Assembly: GCA_002400415.1 (NCBI GenBank)
Contig: DGQP01000005.1
Coordinates: forward strand, 38,724 to 102,723
Direction of reading: 5' to 3'
Source of the DNA: Chitinophagaceae bacterium UBA4411
GTDB lineage: Bacteria > Bacteroidota > Bacteroidia > Chitinophagales > Chitinophagaceae
DNA: 64,000 bases
Shown: positions 6,899 to 16,800 of the stretch, piece by piece
Layout: each line of letters starts with the position of its first letter
Position numbering within the stretch: position 1 is the stretch's first letter
Position numbers and translations under genes: made by a program
Notes under the pieces: model-generated
What the model was told of the DNA's origin: nothing
The model's database searches: none
What the model saw: only the letters and a program-made list of their open reading frames with translations

Positions 6899-8806
6899 AT
6901 GAAAAAATCGTTACTCGTAGCTGTCTTGTTAGTTTCTTTTATTCTTGCTGATGCCCAGCAGACTGCTGCTATTTCCGTAATACCCCAGCCTGTATCCCTG
7001 GTAAAAGGAGCCGGGTATTTCAGCCTGCCTTCTAATACAGTGATTATTGCCCCGGGAAATGCCGAAGTGAAGCAAATGGCAACGGACCTTGCTGCCAGGC
7101 TCAGCAAGGGGATAAATAAGATAACAGTAAAGGAAGGGACCGGGGCACAAACCCAATCAATACTACTGTTATTGGTTAATGACAAATCTATTCATAAGGA
7201 CGGATACCGGCTTAAGGTAACGGCAACAGGAGTCAGCTTATCTGCTAATGAACCTTCTGGTATATTTTACGGTATACAAACACTATTACAATTACTTCCC
7301 GGTACCGTGGAAGCTGAAAATGATCCTGCAAAAAAAGATAAATGGGCGTTGCCGGTTGTGACCATTGAAGACTACCCCCGTTTTGGCTGGAGGGGATTGA
7401 TGCTGGATGTATCCCGTCATTTCTTTACGGTGGCGCAGGTGAAAGATTATATCGACCAGATGGTGAAATATAAATTCAACCTGCTGCATTTACATCTCAC
7501 CGATGACCAGGGCTGGCGGATTCAGATAAAGAGTTTACCCAAACTGACGGAAGTGGGGGCATGGCGGGTGGAAAGGACCGGTACATTCGGCACTTTGTCA
7601 AAACCCCAACCCGGTGAAGCTGCCACTTACGGAGGGTTTTATACCCACGAGGATATTAAGGAAATAGTCAAATACGCTACTGACCGTTTTGTCAATATCC
7701 TGCCCGAAATTGATGTGCCGGGTCACAGTCTTGCGGCAGTTGCTGCTTATCCTGAATTGTCCTGCACAACTGGTGAATATTATGTAAGTCCCGGCGACCG
7801 CTTTATGGTTTGGCCCGGTGGTGGTCAGCATTTTTATGGCCTTATTGATAATACACTTTGCCCGGCCAATGAAAAAGTGTATGAGTTTATGGAGAAAGTG
7901 TTTACCGAAGTGGCGCAATTGTTTCCGTTTGAATACATCCATATGGGCGGTGATGAAACAGCCCGTAACTTCTGGGAAAAAACGGATGCCATCAAAGCCA
8001 TGATGCAAAAAGAAAACCTGAAGAACCTGGACGAAGTGCAAAGTTATTTTGTGAAACGGATGGAGAAAATCATTAACAGCAAAGGCAAAAAGATGATCGG
8101 CTGGGATGAAATATTGGATGGTGGTCTTGCCCCCAATGCGGCCGTGATGAGCTGGCGGGGGATGAAAGGCGGTATTGAAGCTGCCAGGCAGGGGCACCCC
8201 GTAGTGATGAGCCCGACTGATTTTGCTTATATCGACTACATGCAGGGCGATGCAGCAATTGAACCACCTGTATATGCTTCATTGCGGCTGAAGAAAGCCT
8301 ACCAGTTTGATCCGCTTCCTGAAGGCATTGATGCATCATTAGTGAAAGGAGGGCAGGCCAATTTGTGGACGGAGCAGGTATACAATACCCGTCACCTGCA
8401 ATATATGACCTGGCCCAGGGGATTTGCTATTGCCGAAGCCTTGTGGAGCCCGAAGGAAAAAAGGGACTGGAATGATTTTGCCAGGCGAACAGAACTGCAT
8501 TTTGCACGATTAACTGCTGCTAACGTAAAATATGCACCAAGTATTTATGATCCCATTGTGGAAGTGAGTAAGAAAGACTCCGCAACGATAGTTATTAAGC
8601 TGGGTACCGAGATCGAAGGCCTTTCCATTCATTACAGTTTTGATAATTCCTTCCCCGACCAGTATTATCCGAAATACAGCTCGGCATTAATAGTTCCAAA
8701 AGATGCAGCTGCTATTAAAATGATTACTTACCGGGATGGTAAACCATCAGGAAGGATGATAGTGATCCCTGTTGCCGAACTTCGTAAAAGGGCAGGGATA
8801 AAATAA
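6899..8806 (+). CDS. Beta-N-acetylhexosaminidase (GH20)
   Basis: From ATG 6899 the protein has 635 residues with a signal peptide (K-K-S-L-L-V-A-V-L-L-V-S-F-I-L-A-D-A-Q). An N-terminal GH20b domain at about 25-150 precedes the TIM barrel at about 150-510. The barrel shows H-L-H-L-T-D-D-Q-G-W-R and the catalytic Asp-Glu pair in H-M-G-G-D-E-T. A C-terminal domain of about 100 residues follows, as in chitobiase-type enzymes. It removes terminal GlcNAc or GalNAc from chitin oligomers, glycans or peptidoglycan, using the substrate acetamido group as nucleophile. It stands alone between terminator and convergent cluster, so its target polymer is not shown by context. Confidence 0.95.
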   Translation: MKKSLLVAVLLVSFILADAQQTAAISVIPQPVSLVKGAGYFSLPSNTVIIAPGNAEVKQMATDLAARLSKGINKITVKEGTGAQTQSILLLLVNDKSIHKDGYRLKVTATGVSLSANEPSGIFYGIQTLLQLLPGTVEAENDPAKKDKWALPVVTIEDYPRFGWRGLMLDVSRHFFTVAQVKDYIDQMVKYKFNLLHLHLTDDQGWRIQIKSLPKLTEVGAWRVERTGTFGTLSKPQPGEAATYGGFYTHEDIKEIVKYATDRFVNILPEIDVPGHSLAAVAAYPELSCTTGEYYVSPGDRFMVWPGGGQHFYGLIDNTLCPANEKVYEFMEKVFTEVAQLFPFEYIHMGGDETARNFWEKTDAIKAMMQKENLKNLDEVQSYFVKRMEKIINSKGKKMIGWDEILDGGLAPNAAVMSWRGMKGGIEAARQGHPVVMSPTDFAYIDYMQGDAAIEPPVYASLRLKKAYQFDPLPEGIDASLVKGGQANLWTEQVYNTRHLQYMTWPRGFAIAEALWSPKEKRDWNDFARRTELHFARLTAANVKYAPSIYDPIVEVSKKDSATIVIKLGTEIEGLSIHYSFDNSFPDQYYPKYSSALIVPKDAAAIKMITYRDGKPSGRMIVIPVAELRKRAGIK

Positions 8807-8841
8807 AGTGAACCGGCTATTGGAGCAAGGAGGAATAATTT

Positions 8842-9762
8842 TCAGAAGGCATAACTGATATACAGCATTCCTCTTTCTTTAGCTTTAAGTTTGCCTTCTC
8901 CCAACTTTTGTGCTAACGGAGATTGAAAATTTCCCCCGATGCTGAATTTGCCAAGAGCAGCTTCAATTCCGGCAGTGCCCATTGTGGAATGGCCGCCCGA
9001 TTCAAATACTTCTATATCTTTTGCCTTCTGATCTTTCCGGGAGGTTTCAAATTGAATCCCGGCATTAGGTGTTATTGTTAGCTTGCCGGCTATCCTGAAT
9101 TTATAATACCCCAGCATATTCAGGGTAAATTTATTTCCATAACGGTAATCATACTGGTTCGGCAGGTTCATTTTGTAGCTGATATTTGTATTGATGCCGG
9201 CATCCTGCAGCCGTATATCATAAGTGCCGTTCAGTGAAAAATCAATACTGCCTGTTCCCAATTGAAAACTATTCTGCGAACCTTCCTGTATGTTCTTATC
9301 TTCTGCATTATACGGCCCGGTTGGAATTTTTAAGCCTCCGCCTATCCACAGTGATTGGACTAACAATTTATTACCAATCGTTTTTTTATTATCAGCCATT
9401 CTGTAATAGCCTGTAACAGCTATATCACCCAGTCCCTGTTTTGTGGTTGTATTTCCTGTATTAGTCCTGTGAATCCGGTTAAACGGGAGAAAGCCAACCA
9501 GGCGAAACTTATTGCCAAAATTCAGGGCCCCCCATAATTCAACTGTATGATAAGTTTCATCCGTTGTGAGATATGTGGAGCTGTTATCAGGTCCGAGATG
9601 GCTGCGCAAACCCTTTTGCTGGTAGCGCAGCCCTATAAACCTTTTTTTAAACTCGGGTAATAGCCCCATGTAATAGCTGCCAACACCACAGCCACAAATA
9701 TCACAGGCAAATAACTGAACGCCGGCTGCTGATAAAAGAACTAACAATACTATTTTCTTCAT
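8842..9762 (-). CDS. Outer-membrane beta-barrel protein with N-terminal CDICGCG motif
   Basis: From ATG 9762 the protein has 306 residues. A signal peptide (K-K-I-V-L-L-V-L-L-S-A-A-G) is followed at once by C-D-I-C-G-C-G at about 20-26, then alternating beta strands to a C-terminal Y-I-S-Y-A-F, the aromatic end of outer-membrane barrels. It resembles putative transporter/porin-like proteins. The start was chosen because it sits one base after the preceding gene's stop and begins the signal peptide. It is the last gene of the copper cluster. The three Cys could bind metal. Export or uptake of copper is inference. Confidence 0.75.
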   Translation of the reverse strand: MKKIVLLVLLSAAGVQLFACDICGCGVGSYYMGLLPEFKKRFIGLRYQQKGLRSHLGPDNSSTYLTTDETYHTVELWGALNFGNKFRLVGFLPFNRIHRTNTGNTTTKQGLGDIAVTGYYRMADNKKTIGNKLLVQSLWIGGGLKIPTGPYNAEDKNIQEGSQNSFQLGTGSIDFSLNGTYDIRLQDAGINTNISYKMNLPNQYDYRYGNKFTLNMLGYYKFRIAGKLTITPNAGIQFETSRKDQKAKDIEVFESGGHSTMGTAGIEAALGKFSIGGNFQSPLAQKLGEGKLKAKERGMLYISYAF

Positions 9763-9763
9763 C

Positions 9764-10396
9764 TTAGTTAATTGTTGCAAACGGAATATGGATATGTATC
9801 TTTTCCCATAGCAGTGTGATAACAGCATTTGTTTCATCGATTTTATCAACTGTATAGGTAAGCCGGGGTGTCATTTCGTGTTCTCCCGGTGTTACCTGTA
9901 TCCGCAGGATATCTTCTTTTTCAGTATAGTCGTCTGCAAGGTGCTGATCATAGTTGCTGTTTAGAATCATCGTCCATTTCTCTTTTCCGGGAATGGCAAA
10001 GAGTGCGTAGGTGCCGGCTGGTATTTTCCTGCCTTCCACCTGTACATCTTTACTGAACTGGATACGGGTGGCCTGATGCGCCCCGGCCACCCATACCTGG
10101 TCATAGGCCACCAGGCCTCCCCAGATTGTTCTTCTCTTTACACCGGGTGAACTGTATTCGATATGAACATGCGTTTTATTGATAGTAGCCATTGCAGTAC
10201 GGTGCGGACTTCCTTTCAGTGTATCCTCAGGGATCAACCCGGTATTGACGCTGTCACAATAGTTGCCGGCTGTTGTATTCATGGCATGGCCTGCATGCCC
10301 CCCGTTATTTCCTGCTTCTTCCTTGTTGGTATCAGTATTATTATTACAGGATAACAAAAAGAGCCCCGTACCGATATAGAATAATATTTTTTTCAT
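9764..10396 (-). CDS. DUF2911 lipoprotein
   Basis: From ATG 10396 the protein has 210 residues. A lipoprotein signal (L-F-L-L-S-C at about 12-17) is followed by an Asn/His-rich linker with G-G-H-A-G-H-A-M, a possible copper site, and then a DUF2911 domain (V-H-I-E-Y-S-S-P-G-V-K-R-R-T-I-W-G-G and W-V-A-G-A-H-Q-A-T near the middle). DUF2911 proteins are common in Bacteroidota and have no assigned function. The gene starts 11 bases after the preceding stop. A metal role is inferred from neighbours and the His/Met motif. Confidence 0.85.
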   Translation of the reverse strand: MKKILFYIGTGLFLLSCNNNTDTNKEEAGNNGGHAGHAMNTTAGNYCDSVNTGLIPEDTLKGSPHRTAMATINKTHVHIEYSSPGVKRRTIWGGLVAYDQVWVAGAHQATRIQFSKDVQVEGRKIPAGTYALFAIPGKEKWTMILNSNYDQHLADDYTEKEDILRIQVTPGEHEMTPRLTYTVDKIDETNAVITLLWEKIHIHIPFATIN

Positions 10397-10407
10397 TGAA
10401 CTTATTT

Positions 10408-10791
10408 TTAGTGTGATTCTTCCCTGCATTTTTCCGTAATCTCATGAAATGTTTCATGAGCAGCTGTGATCTGTTCTTTTAATACCGTATCCGGTTTTTT
10501 ATTATTAACTGATTTTTTGATCAGCGTACATTGCTGTAAAAGTTTGTTCAGTATGGGTTTTGTGACAAGTGCATTAAAGCCGGCCGGAACGGCAGCTTGC
10601 TGCCATAGTTTTGCTTTAGCTTCCAGGTCAGCGGCTTTTTCTTTTAATGGCTGCAGGTTGTTTTCTTCAGCAGGATGAAAAGTAACACTCATCACAGCGT
10701 GAAAATCTTTCATTTCTTTCCATTCGGCTTTCTGTGCCCCGACAGCAATGCAGGTAATAGACAAAGTGAGGAGAAAAAATAGTTGTTTCAT
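10408..10791 (-). CDS. Exported helical protein of the MbnP/MbnH cluster, unknown function
   Basis: The 127-residue protein has a signal peptide (F-F-L-L-T-L-S-I-T-C, cleavage after V-G-A-Q) and a mature part predicted as helical, with M-K-D-F-H-A-V-M-S and F-H-P-A-E-E near the start and H-E-T-F-H-E-I-T-E-K-C at the end. The spaced His, Met and Cys residues would suit a four-helix metal-binding bundle. I do not recognise a named family. It lies 11 bases from both neighbours, so it is part of the operon. Confidence 0.75.
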   Translation of the reverse strand: MKQLFFLLTLSITCIAVGAQKAEWKEMKDFHAVMSVTFHPAEENNLQPLKEKAADLEAKAKLWQQAAVPAGFNALVTKPILNKLLQQCTLIKKSVNNKKPDTVLKEQITAAHETFHEITEKCREESH

Positions 10792-10802
10792 AATTCATTT
10801 TT

Positions 10803-11819
10803 TTATTGTTCAGATAATAGCCGGTTGCTGGTGAACTCCCGGTCGGTTAATGTTTTGAGGAAGGCAATGATCTGTGTTTTTTCAGCAGCACTAAGCGGGA
10901 TTCCCGCACTAAGTAACGGATCGAGATTGGGTGTTTGCTGTATATGGCTGCTATAGTGATCTAATACGGCATCTAATGTATAAAAGCGTCCATCATGCAT
11001 GTAAGGAGCTGTCAGTTCCACATTGCGCAGGCTGGGCACTTTGAATTTATATTCATCCCCGGCTGTTACGGTTACCATGTATCTGCCCTTATCATCATTG
11101 GCACCGATCGCAATACCGTTGTTGCGAAAACTGTTGTCAGTAAAAAGGGGTTCTTTATGGCAGGGGCTGCATTTTTGAGTGACTAACTGGTAACCTGCCT
11201 GTTCATCCGCTGTGAAGGTTTCGTTTTCATTCCGCTTTACTTTATCGTATTTGGAATTACTGCTTACACACATGAGCATAAACTGGGACAAGGCCTTTAA
11301 AGCCTTCGCAGTGGTAATCTCATCTGAACCAAATGCCCGCTGAAACAGTGCCGGGTATACGGAAGAGTTCTTTAATTTGGTCAAAACGTTTTCCATTGTT
11401 TCATCCATTTCCACATGGTTGGTAACGGGGGCAATGGGCTGCAGATCCAGGTCAAAAATGCCCCCGTCCCACATCAGGGCCGGATTCCAGGCCAGGTTCA
11501 TGATGGCAGGAGAATTACGGCTGCCCAGCCGGTCATCAATACCATGGCTCACATCATGCCCGTGATGCGTGAATGCAGAAGTTTGAATATGGCAGCTGCC
11601 ACAGCTTATTGTATTATTCCTGGAGAGCAGCGGATCATAAAATAATTTTCTTCCCAGTTCAAAACCATCTTTGGTGACGGGATTTGTTGTAAAATGGTAG
11701 ACCGGCTCCGGAAAATTTGCAGGCTTTTGAAAGCCTGCAAAAATGTCCATGGTTTCTTTGTGACAGGCATATACGCCTGTCACCATTAAAGCCAGTACAA
11801 TCCAATGTTTGCGTAACAT
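10803..11819 (-). CDS. Di-haem cytochrome c peroxidase, MbnH-like
   Basis: The 338-residue lipoprotein (signal ending G-V-Y-A-C) has two c-type haem motifs, C-G-S-C-H at 73-77 and C-S-P-C-H near 215, in the MauG/CcpA fold. Other family features are F-E-L-G-R-K-L-F-Y-D-P-L-L-S-R and A-P-Y-M-H-D-G-R-F-x-T-L-D. It directly follows an MbnP-like gene. In the characterised pair MbnH oxidises a tryptophan of MbnP to kynurenine, which creates a copper site. By position this enzyme is the likely modifier of the neighbour, and a plain peroxide-scavenging role is the alternative. Confidence 0.88.
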   Translation of the reverse strand: MLRKHWIVLALMVTGVYACHKETMDIFAGFQKPANFPEPVYHFTTNPVTKDGFELGRKLFYDPLLSRNNTISCGSCHIQTSAFTHHGHDVSHGIDDRLGSRNSPAIMNLAWNPALMWDGGIFDLDLQPIAPVTNHVEMDETMENVLTKLKNSSVYPALFQRAFGSDEITTAKALKALSQFMLMCVSSNSKYDKVKRNENETFTADEQAGYQLVTQKCSPCHKEPLFTDNSFRNNGIAIGANDDKGRYMVTVTAGDEYKFKVPSLRNVELTAPYMHDGRFYTLDAVLDHYSSHIQQTPNLDPLLSAGIPLSAAEKTQIIAFLKTLTDREFTSNRLLSEQ

Positions 11820-11840
11820 GATTACTGATTTACTGGTGAT

Positions 11841-12644
11841 TTAGTTTTCGGTATGGTCATGTGAGAACATGCTGACATAATTATTGGCTATGTTCACACT
11901 GTAGGGGCTGACCATTACCGTTGGATTTGCAGCGATGCTGACATTCGTAGTTCCATTCAGTACTTTCAGCACATCCACCATCAGGTGAATATTGGGAGTT
12001 CTGCCTGTTTTGATTTTTGCAATTCCTGATGCAGTAAGGTCAATGGTTATGGTTTTGATATTATTGAACATTGGTGTTGAATAACCGCCAAATCCTCCGA
12101 TATGATAGCGGTATTTACGGTTGCCGGTACCGTCAACAGGAGCTTGAGGTGAAGTGCCTTCCATTTTGAAAAATATATAGCCGCTATTCCAGCTCCAATA
12201 CATGCCGGCAGCTGTGCCGGCCGGGTCAAGCACGCCGGTGCGCTGACTGATGTCCATGGTATTACGCAAACTGTCAACACCCAATACAAAACTGATATTT
12301 TTATATTCTCCTTCAGGAACTTTAAGTTTTATCTTATTAGCGCCGGAAACACTTTCATCAACCAGGAAATAACTGCTGTCCTGCGGCACCACGTATTCTG
12401 AGCCATCTGTTTTTGTCAGTTTAATATTGCTGACAAAGTATTTGAGCATGTCAATAGTAAAACTTTCTCCTGCGGCATTTGTGTAGCTGGTGGTGCCTAA
12501 CAGCACATTTTGTCCCCCGGCAATATGATCAAATTCGACAGACAGATCAGCACTGGCGGATGGATTGTACTGAGAACTTACATCTTTTTCGCAGGCGATT
12601 AAGAAAAGCGAGGACGCTGTAATAATTGAAAAAATTCTTTTCAT
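11841..12644 (-). CDS. MbnP-like copper-binding lipoprotein
   Basis: This 267-residue protein has a lipoprotein signal (L-F-L-I-A-C at about 13-18) and an MbnP-type beta-sandwich. It contains V-E-F-D-H at about 36-40, D-M-L-K-Y-F-V-S-N-I-K-L near 68-79, V-L-G-V-D-S near 120, and the family segment Y-W-S-W-N-S-G-Y-I-F-F-K near 150 that carries Trp residues. It ends in F-S-H-D-H-T-E-N. MbnP proteins bind copper after oxidation of a Trp by a partner di-haem enzyme, which is encoded 21 bases downstream. No methanobactin genes are visible, so a general copper uptake or handling role is inferred. Confidence 0.85.
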   Translation of the reverse strand: MKRIFSIITASSLFLIACEKDVSSQYNPSASADLSVEFDHIAGGQNVLLGTTSYTNAAGESFTIDMLKYFVSNIKLTKTDGSEYVVPQDSSYFLVDESVSGANKIKLKVPEGEYKNISFVLGVDSLRNTMDISQRTGVLDPAGTAAGMYWSWNSGYIFFKMEGTSPQAPVDGTGNRKYRYHIGGFGGYSTPMFNNIKTITIDLTASGIAKIKTGRTPNIHLMVDVLKVLNGTTNVSIAANPTVMVSPYSVNIANNYVSMFSHDHTEN

Positions 12645-12660
12645 ATTGATCTTTTATTAA

Positions 12661-12804
12661 TTAGAAGATTGTTTTAAGGATGGACATGATCCAGCCCTGC
12701 TGCAGGTACAACAGCATACCCAGCACCAGCCACTGCATAATGGTGAGGGAAATGCGGATGCGTCTGATCAGTGCAGGATCGAAATCGTTTTGATTACGAA
12801 ACAT
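12661..12804 (-). CDS. Small single-span membrane protein (47 aa)
   Basis: ATG at 12804 opens a 47-residue frame with a basic N-terminus (F-R-N-Q-N-D-F-D-P-A-L-I-R-R-I-R) and one hydrophobic segment (M-Q-W-L-V-L-G-M-L-L-Y-L), followed by W-I-M-S-I-L-K. It ends 16 bases before the MbnP-like gene, at operon spacing, in a strand otherwise fully used by this cluster. I do not recognise it. Coding status rests on position, the membrane-like pattern and the clean start. Confidence 0.5.
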   Translation of the reverse strand: MFRNQNDFDPALIRRIRISLTIMQWLVLGMLLYLQQGWIMSILKTIF

Positions 12805-12877
12805 GCCTGTTGATTTAGACAGATAATAAAATGCACGGAACCGGATGGCTGCGTGTCAATAACAATAAAGGAGGCGC

Positions 12878-13249
12878 TCAGGCACAAGGAGGGTGAAATA
12901 CAGAAGAGGGCTGATCTACCGGGATACCTGTATCAGCGTGGTAATAGTTTCTTTTTAAAACCGGGATAAAAACGGGTTTCAATACAGCGTAAGAAGAACG
13001 GGAGGAAAGAACTTCGGCTTTAAATTCTAATTTTCTTTCCGGGGCCTGTTGTTCCTTTTTTTCCTGCTCCTGTATCTTTTTCATCAGCTGGCACTTGCCA
13101 TTACAGTTCAGCTTAGGTCTGTATTTGTTAATACAGTTTTTGGCGTAGCTCGTTTTATCAATATAATAGCCCAGGTAAATAATAGAATTGCTGAACGTCT
13201 GACCCAGGAAGGCCAGCAGGAGTACAATTGCTATGAAACGGTTCAGCAT
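12878..13249 (-). CDS. Small secreted or anchored Cys-containing protein heading the copper cluster
   Basis: The protein has 123 residues. Residues 1-22 form a hydrophobic signal or anchor (F-I-A-I-V-L-L-L-A-F-L-G-Q-T-F). Then comes N-C-I-N-K-Y-R-P-K-L-N-C-N-G-K-C-Q-L-M-K-K-I at about 38-59, a three-Cys block followed by a Lys/Glu/Gln-rich helix, with H-P-P-C-A at the end. Four Cys and several His suggest metal or redox binding. It is the first gene of the MbnP/MbnH cluster, with a -7 box upstream. No named domain is recognised. Confidence 0.75.
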   Translation of the reverse strand: MLNRFIAIVLLLAFLGQTFSNSIIYLGYYIDKTSYAKNCINKYRPKLNCNGKCQLMKKIQEQEKKEQQAPERKLEFKAEVLSSRSSYAVLKPVFIPVLKRNYYHADTGIPVDQPSSVFHPPCA

Positions 13250-13279
13250 TTTTCCTGATCAGGATTTAGTTAGGAGCTG

Positions 13280-13287
13280 CAAAACTA
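13280..13287 (-). promoter_or_regulatory. -7 box of the copper cluster
   Basis: On the minus strand TAGTTTTG matches TAnnTTTG, 30 bases upstream of the first gene's ATG. No TTTG is present at the -33 distance, which may indicate activator dependence. Confidence 0.5.
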
Positions 13288-13343
13288 AGCCATAATGGGA
13301 TTCCGTGGTATGTAATTATAATTTATTGATCCCGGAACAGATT

Positions 13344-13814
13344 TTATCCCTGCCATTTACCTAACAATTCTTCTACTTTCTTATAGCGGAAGTCGAAAAT
13401 AGCAGCCAGTTGTTTTTTGACAAATAAACTATTGGCTAAATCTCCAAGCAGCCACAACGGGTTTTTATAATGGATAATATCCGTCATTTCCACGCCGCCT
13501 TCAATGGCTTTGAAATGATGCTGGTGATGCCAGAGGCGGTAGGGGCCGAAGCGCTGCTCATCAATAAAATATTCCCTGTCTTTTACCTGGGTAATCTCGG
13601 TCATCCAGTACATGGGGATACCCGGCACCGGTTTCACCTTGTATTCAATGATCTGCCCGGCATATATTTTTTCCCCGTGGTGCTTCGAAATGATCCTGAA
13701 ACCCATTTTTGCCGGGGTAATGGCTTGTAAATTTGCAGGGCTGGAGAAGAAATCCCAGGCTTTATCAAGCGATACCGGAATTTTTTGAACAGTTTTGATG
13801 GAGTAAACAGCCAT
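13344..13814 (-). CDS. SRPBCC (START-like) family protein
   Basis: The 156-residue cytosolic protein has the START/Bet-v-1 pattern: a first strand V-Q-K-I-P-V-S-L-D-K-A-W-D-F-F-S-S-P-A-N-L-Q, then P-A-K-M-G-F-R-I-I, a central Y-W-M-T-E-I-T-Q-V strand and a long C-terminal helix (F-V-K-K-Q-L-A-A-I-F-D-F-R). The A-W-D-F-F-S-S-P start and the P-Y-R-L-W-H-H-Q-H-H-F block resemble cyclase/dehydrase-like proteins of this group. The fold binds hydrophobic ligands, and no ligand can be named. It is divergent from the helicase gene. Confidence 0.85.
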   Translation of the reverse strand: MAVYSIKTVQKIPVSLDKAWDFFSSPANLQAITPAKMGFRIISKHHGEKIYAGQIIEYKVKPVPGIPMYWMTEITQVKDREYFIDEQRFGPYRLWHHQHHFKAIEGGVEMTDIIHYKNPLWLLGDLANSLFVKKQLAAIFDFRYKKVEELLGKWQG

Positions 13815-13870
13815 GGGTAATTTGAATTAACTTGTTCTATAACTGGTAACAGATAAAAAAGTTTAAACAA

Positions 13871-16800
13871 ATGTCCTTTAGTAAAGAAAGGTTAGAAAGG
13901 AAATTCAGGGAAGAGTATGAACGGCTGAATGAACAGCAGCGGATCGCTGTTGATACGATTGACGGGCCTGTGATGGTGAATGCCGGCCCTGGAACCGGTA
14001 AAACGCAAATTCTTGCCTTGCGTATTGCCAATATTCTTCAGCAGACGGATACGGTACCCAATAACATACTCTGCCTTACCTATACCGACAATGGGGCCAT
14101 TGAAATGCGAAACCGCCTGATAAAAATAATTGGCAGCGCTGCTTACAATGTGCAGATACATACTTTTCATTCTTTCTGTAATGAGGTAATACAGGATAAC
14201 CTTACCTATTTTGGCAAATTAAACTTGGAGCCTATCGGCGACCTTGAAGAAATTGAGCTTTTTCATAAGCTAATTGACAGCATTGAAAAAAATAACCCAT
14301 TGAAAAGGTTTCGTGGTGAAGTATATTATGAAAAGGACAGGCTGAAAGCGTTATATAGCCTGATAAAAAAAGAAGCCTGGACACCAGTCTTTCTTAACGA
14401 GCGGATTGATGCCTACCTCAGCGAATTACCAACCAAAGAAGGGTTCTTTTATAAAAAAAAGTATAAAGAGTTTAATGCCGGTGATCCCAAACCTGCCGCT
14501 ATAAAAGAAGAGACTGCAAAAATGGAGCTGCTGAGAGCTGCTGTCAATTTATACCCCAGGTACAATAAACTAATGAATGATGCCGGCCGGTACAATTTTG
14601 ACGACATGATACTATGGGTACTTGATGCCTTTAACAGTAATGAAGATATGCTGCTGGATTACCAGGAGCGGTTTCATTATTTCCTTGTGGATGAATTTCA
14701 GGACACCAGCCGTTCGCAAAGTTTATTACTTCAGCACCTGACAGGCTACTGGGATGTGCCAAATGTTTTTGTAGTAGGTGATGCAGATCAAAGTATCTTC
14801 TCCTTTCAGGATGCCAACGTGGAAAATATCATTGAGTTTGAAAAGAAATATACAGGCCAAATAACAACGATTACTCTCGACAAAAATTATCGTTCTACTC
14901 AAAATATTCTTGATACAGCTCAAAGGCTTATCAGCAACAACAGCCTCCGGACAGTTGTGCCTGAAAATGATAAACCGCTCCGGTCTTCAAATGAAAAATT
15001 ACTGGGACTCTCTGTTGAGCCGGTAATCAGGGAGTATGCAAACACTGCTCAAGAAGCCATTGACGTGGCTCTACAAATAGAAGCATTAATACAGCAGGGT
15101 ATCAGCGGAAAGGAAATCGCTGTTATTTACCGCAATCATTTCCAGGTGGCTGAGATAACGGCACTGCTGGAAGCTAAAAAAATACCGGTCAATACCAGGA
15201 AAAAAATGGATTTACTGCAAATCCCTTTTGTCAATAATATTATCAATCTTCTTAGCTGGATAGACAAAGAAAAGAACGTTCCTTACAGTGCAGATGATAT
15301 ATTGTTTCAATTGCTGCATTGCGATTTCTTTAAACTATCCCCGCTTGAAGCAGCCAAACTAAGTATTGCCAGTAACGAGAAGAACAAAGCCAGCAGGACA
15401 GAAGTTTTTTCCATCAGGCGGCTATTGGCAGAATCACCAGCACCAGTGGCAGATTTGTTTACTCAGCAAACTGGCCATTCTCCCCGGGAAATCAGCAACA
15501 CTCTTGAAATGCTGCTAAAGGACTCAGCTATCACTACCTTACAGCATCTTCTCGAATTGGTAATACAAAAAGCAGGTGTTCTTTCCTTTATTACTCAAAG
15601 CCTGGAGAAGCCCTGGCTGATGCAGGTACTCAATTCCTTTTTCAGTTTTATAAAAGAAGAAAACAAGCGGCGGCCCGAACTAAGCCTGCATGAACTGCTG
15701 GTCAATATTGACACCATGCGAAAAAGTAAACTTACTATTCCGTTACACAAGGTTAGTTCAGTAGAAGAAGGCATAAACATGATTACCGCACACAGTTCCA
15801 AAGGCTCGGAATATGCTCATGTATTTGTAATCGGATGCACAAAAGATATTTGGGATGAAAGCAATTCAGGTAACAACAGAACATATAAATTACCCGACAA
15901 TCTTATTAGTAATACCAACATTGCCACAAATCTTGAGGAAAGCCGCCGCTTATTCTATGTAGCTGTTACAAGGGCAAAAACACACCTGAATATTTCTTAT
16001 CCGCTTAAAAATGTAAAAGATAAGGATCAGGTAAAAAGCAGTTTTGTAACAGAGATTACCGAAAATGCCGAACTGAAACCAGTACCTCAAAGAGTACCTG
16101 ATGCACTGCTGACCGATTATCTTGCTTTGCAGTTTGCAGAAAAGGCAAAACCGGAGATTGCATTGATGGAAGAGCAGTATGTTGATCAACTACTGAAAAA
16201 ATATACTCTCAGTGTTACACACCTGAGCAATTATCTCAACTGTCCTCTGAAATTCTATTATCAGAATTTGGTAAAAGTGCCGGCAGCAAAAAATGAGAAT
16301 ATGGCTTTCGGCAGTGCCGCTCACTATGCAGTGGAAATGTTGTTTAAGAAAATGAAGAAAAACAATGATGTTTTTCCTCCCGCCAGTGAGTTAGTGAATG
16401 ATTTTACTTTCTATATGCATACCAACCGGGAAGCTTTTACCCCGGAGCAATACAAAAGAAGATTAGAATACGGTGAAAAAATTCTGCCTGCCTATTATGA
16501 GCACTATGTAAACAAGTGGTGCAAAATCGTAATAGCAGAAAAATCTGTCCGTGGAGTAGTGGTGCAGGGTGTACCGATCAACGGCAAGTTAGATAAGCTG
16601 GAGTTTAACGGCAAACAGGTAAATGTAGTGGATTATAAAACCGGCAAATACGAAAATGCCAAAAAGAAACTGGTGCCACCGAATGAAAAAGAACCTAATG
16701 GTGGCGACTACTGGCGGCAGGCGGTTTTCTATAAAATTTTATTGGACAATGACCCTAATAACGATAAGGAAATTGTAAGCACCGAATTTGATTTCCTGGA

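Noticed and set aside
7598..8197. 199-residue minus-strand frame inside the GH20 gene
   Set aside because: It is antisense to a well-supported gene, has His/Phe-rich low-quality composition and no recognisable domain.
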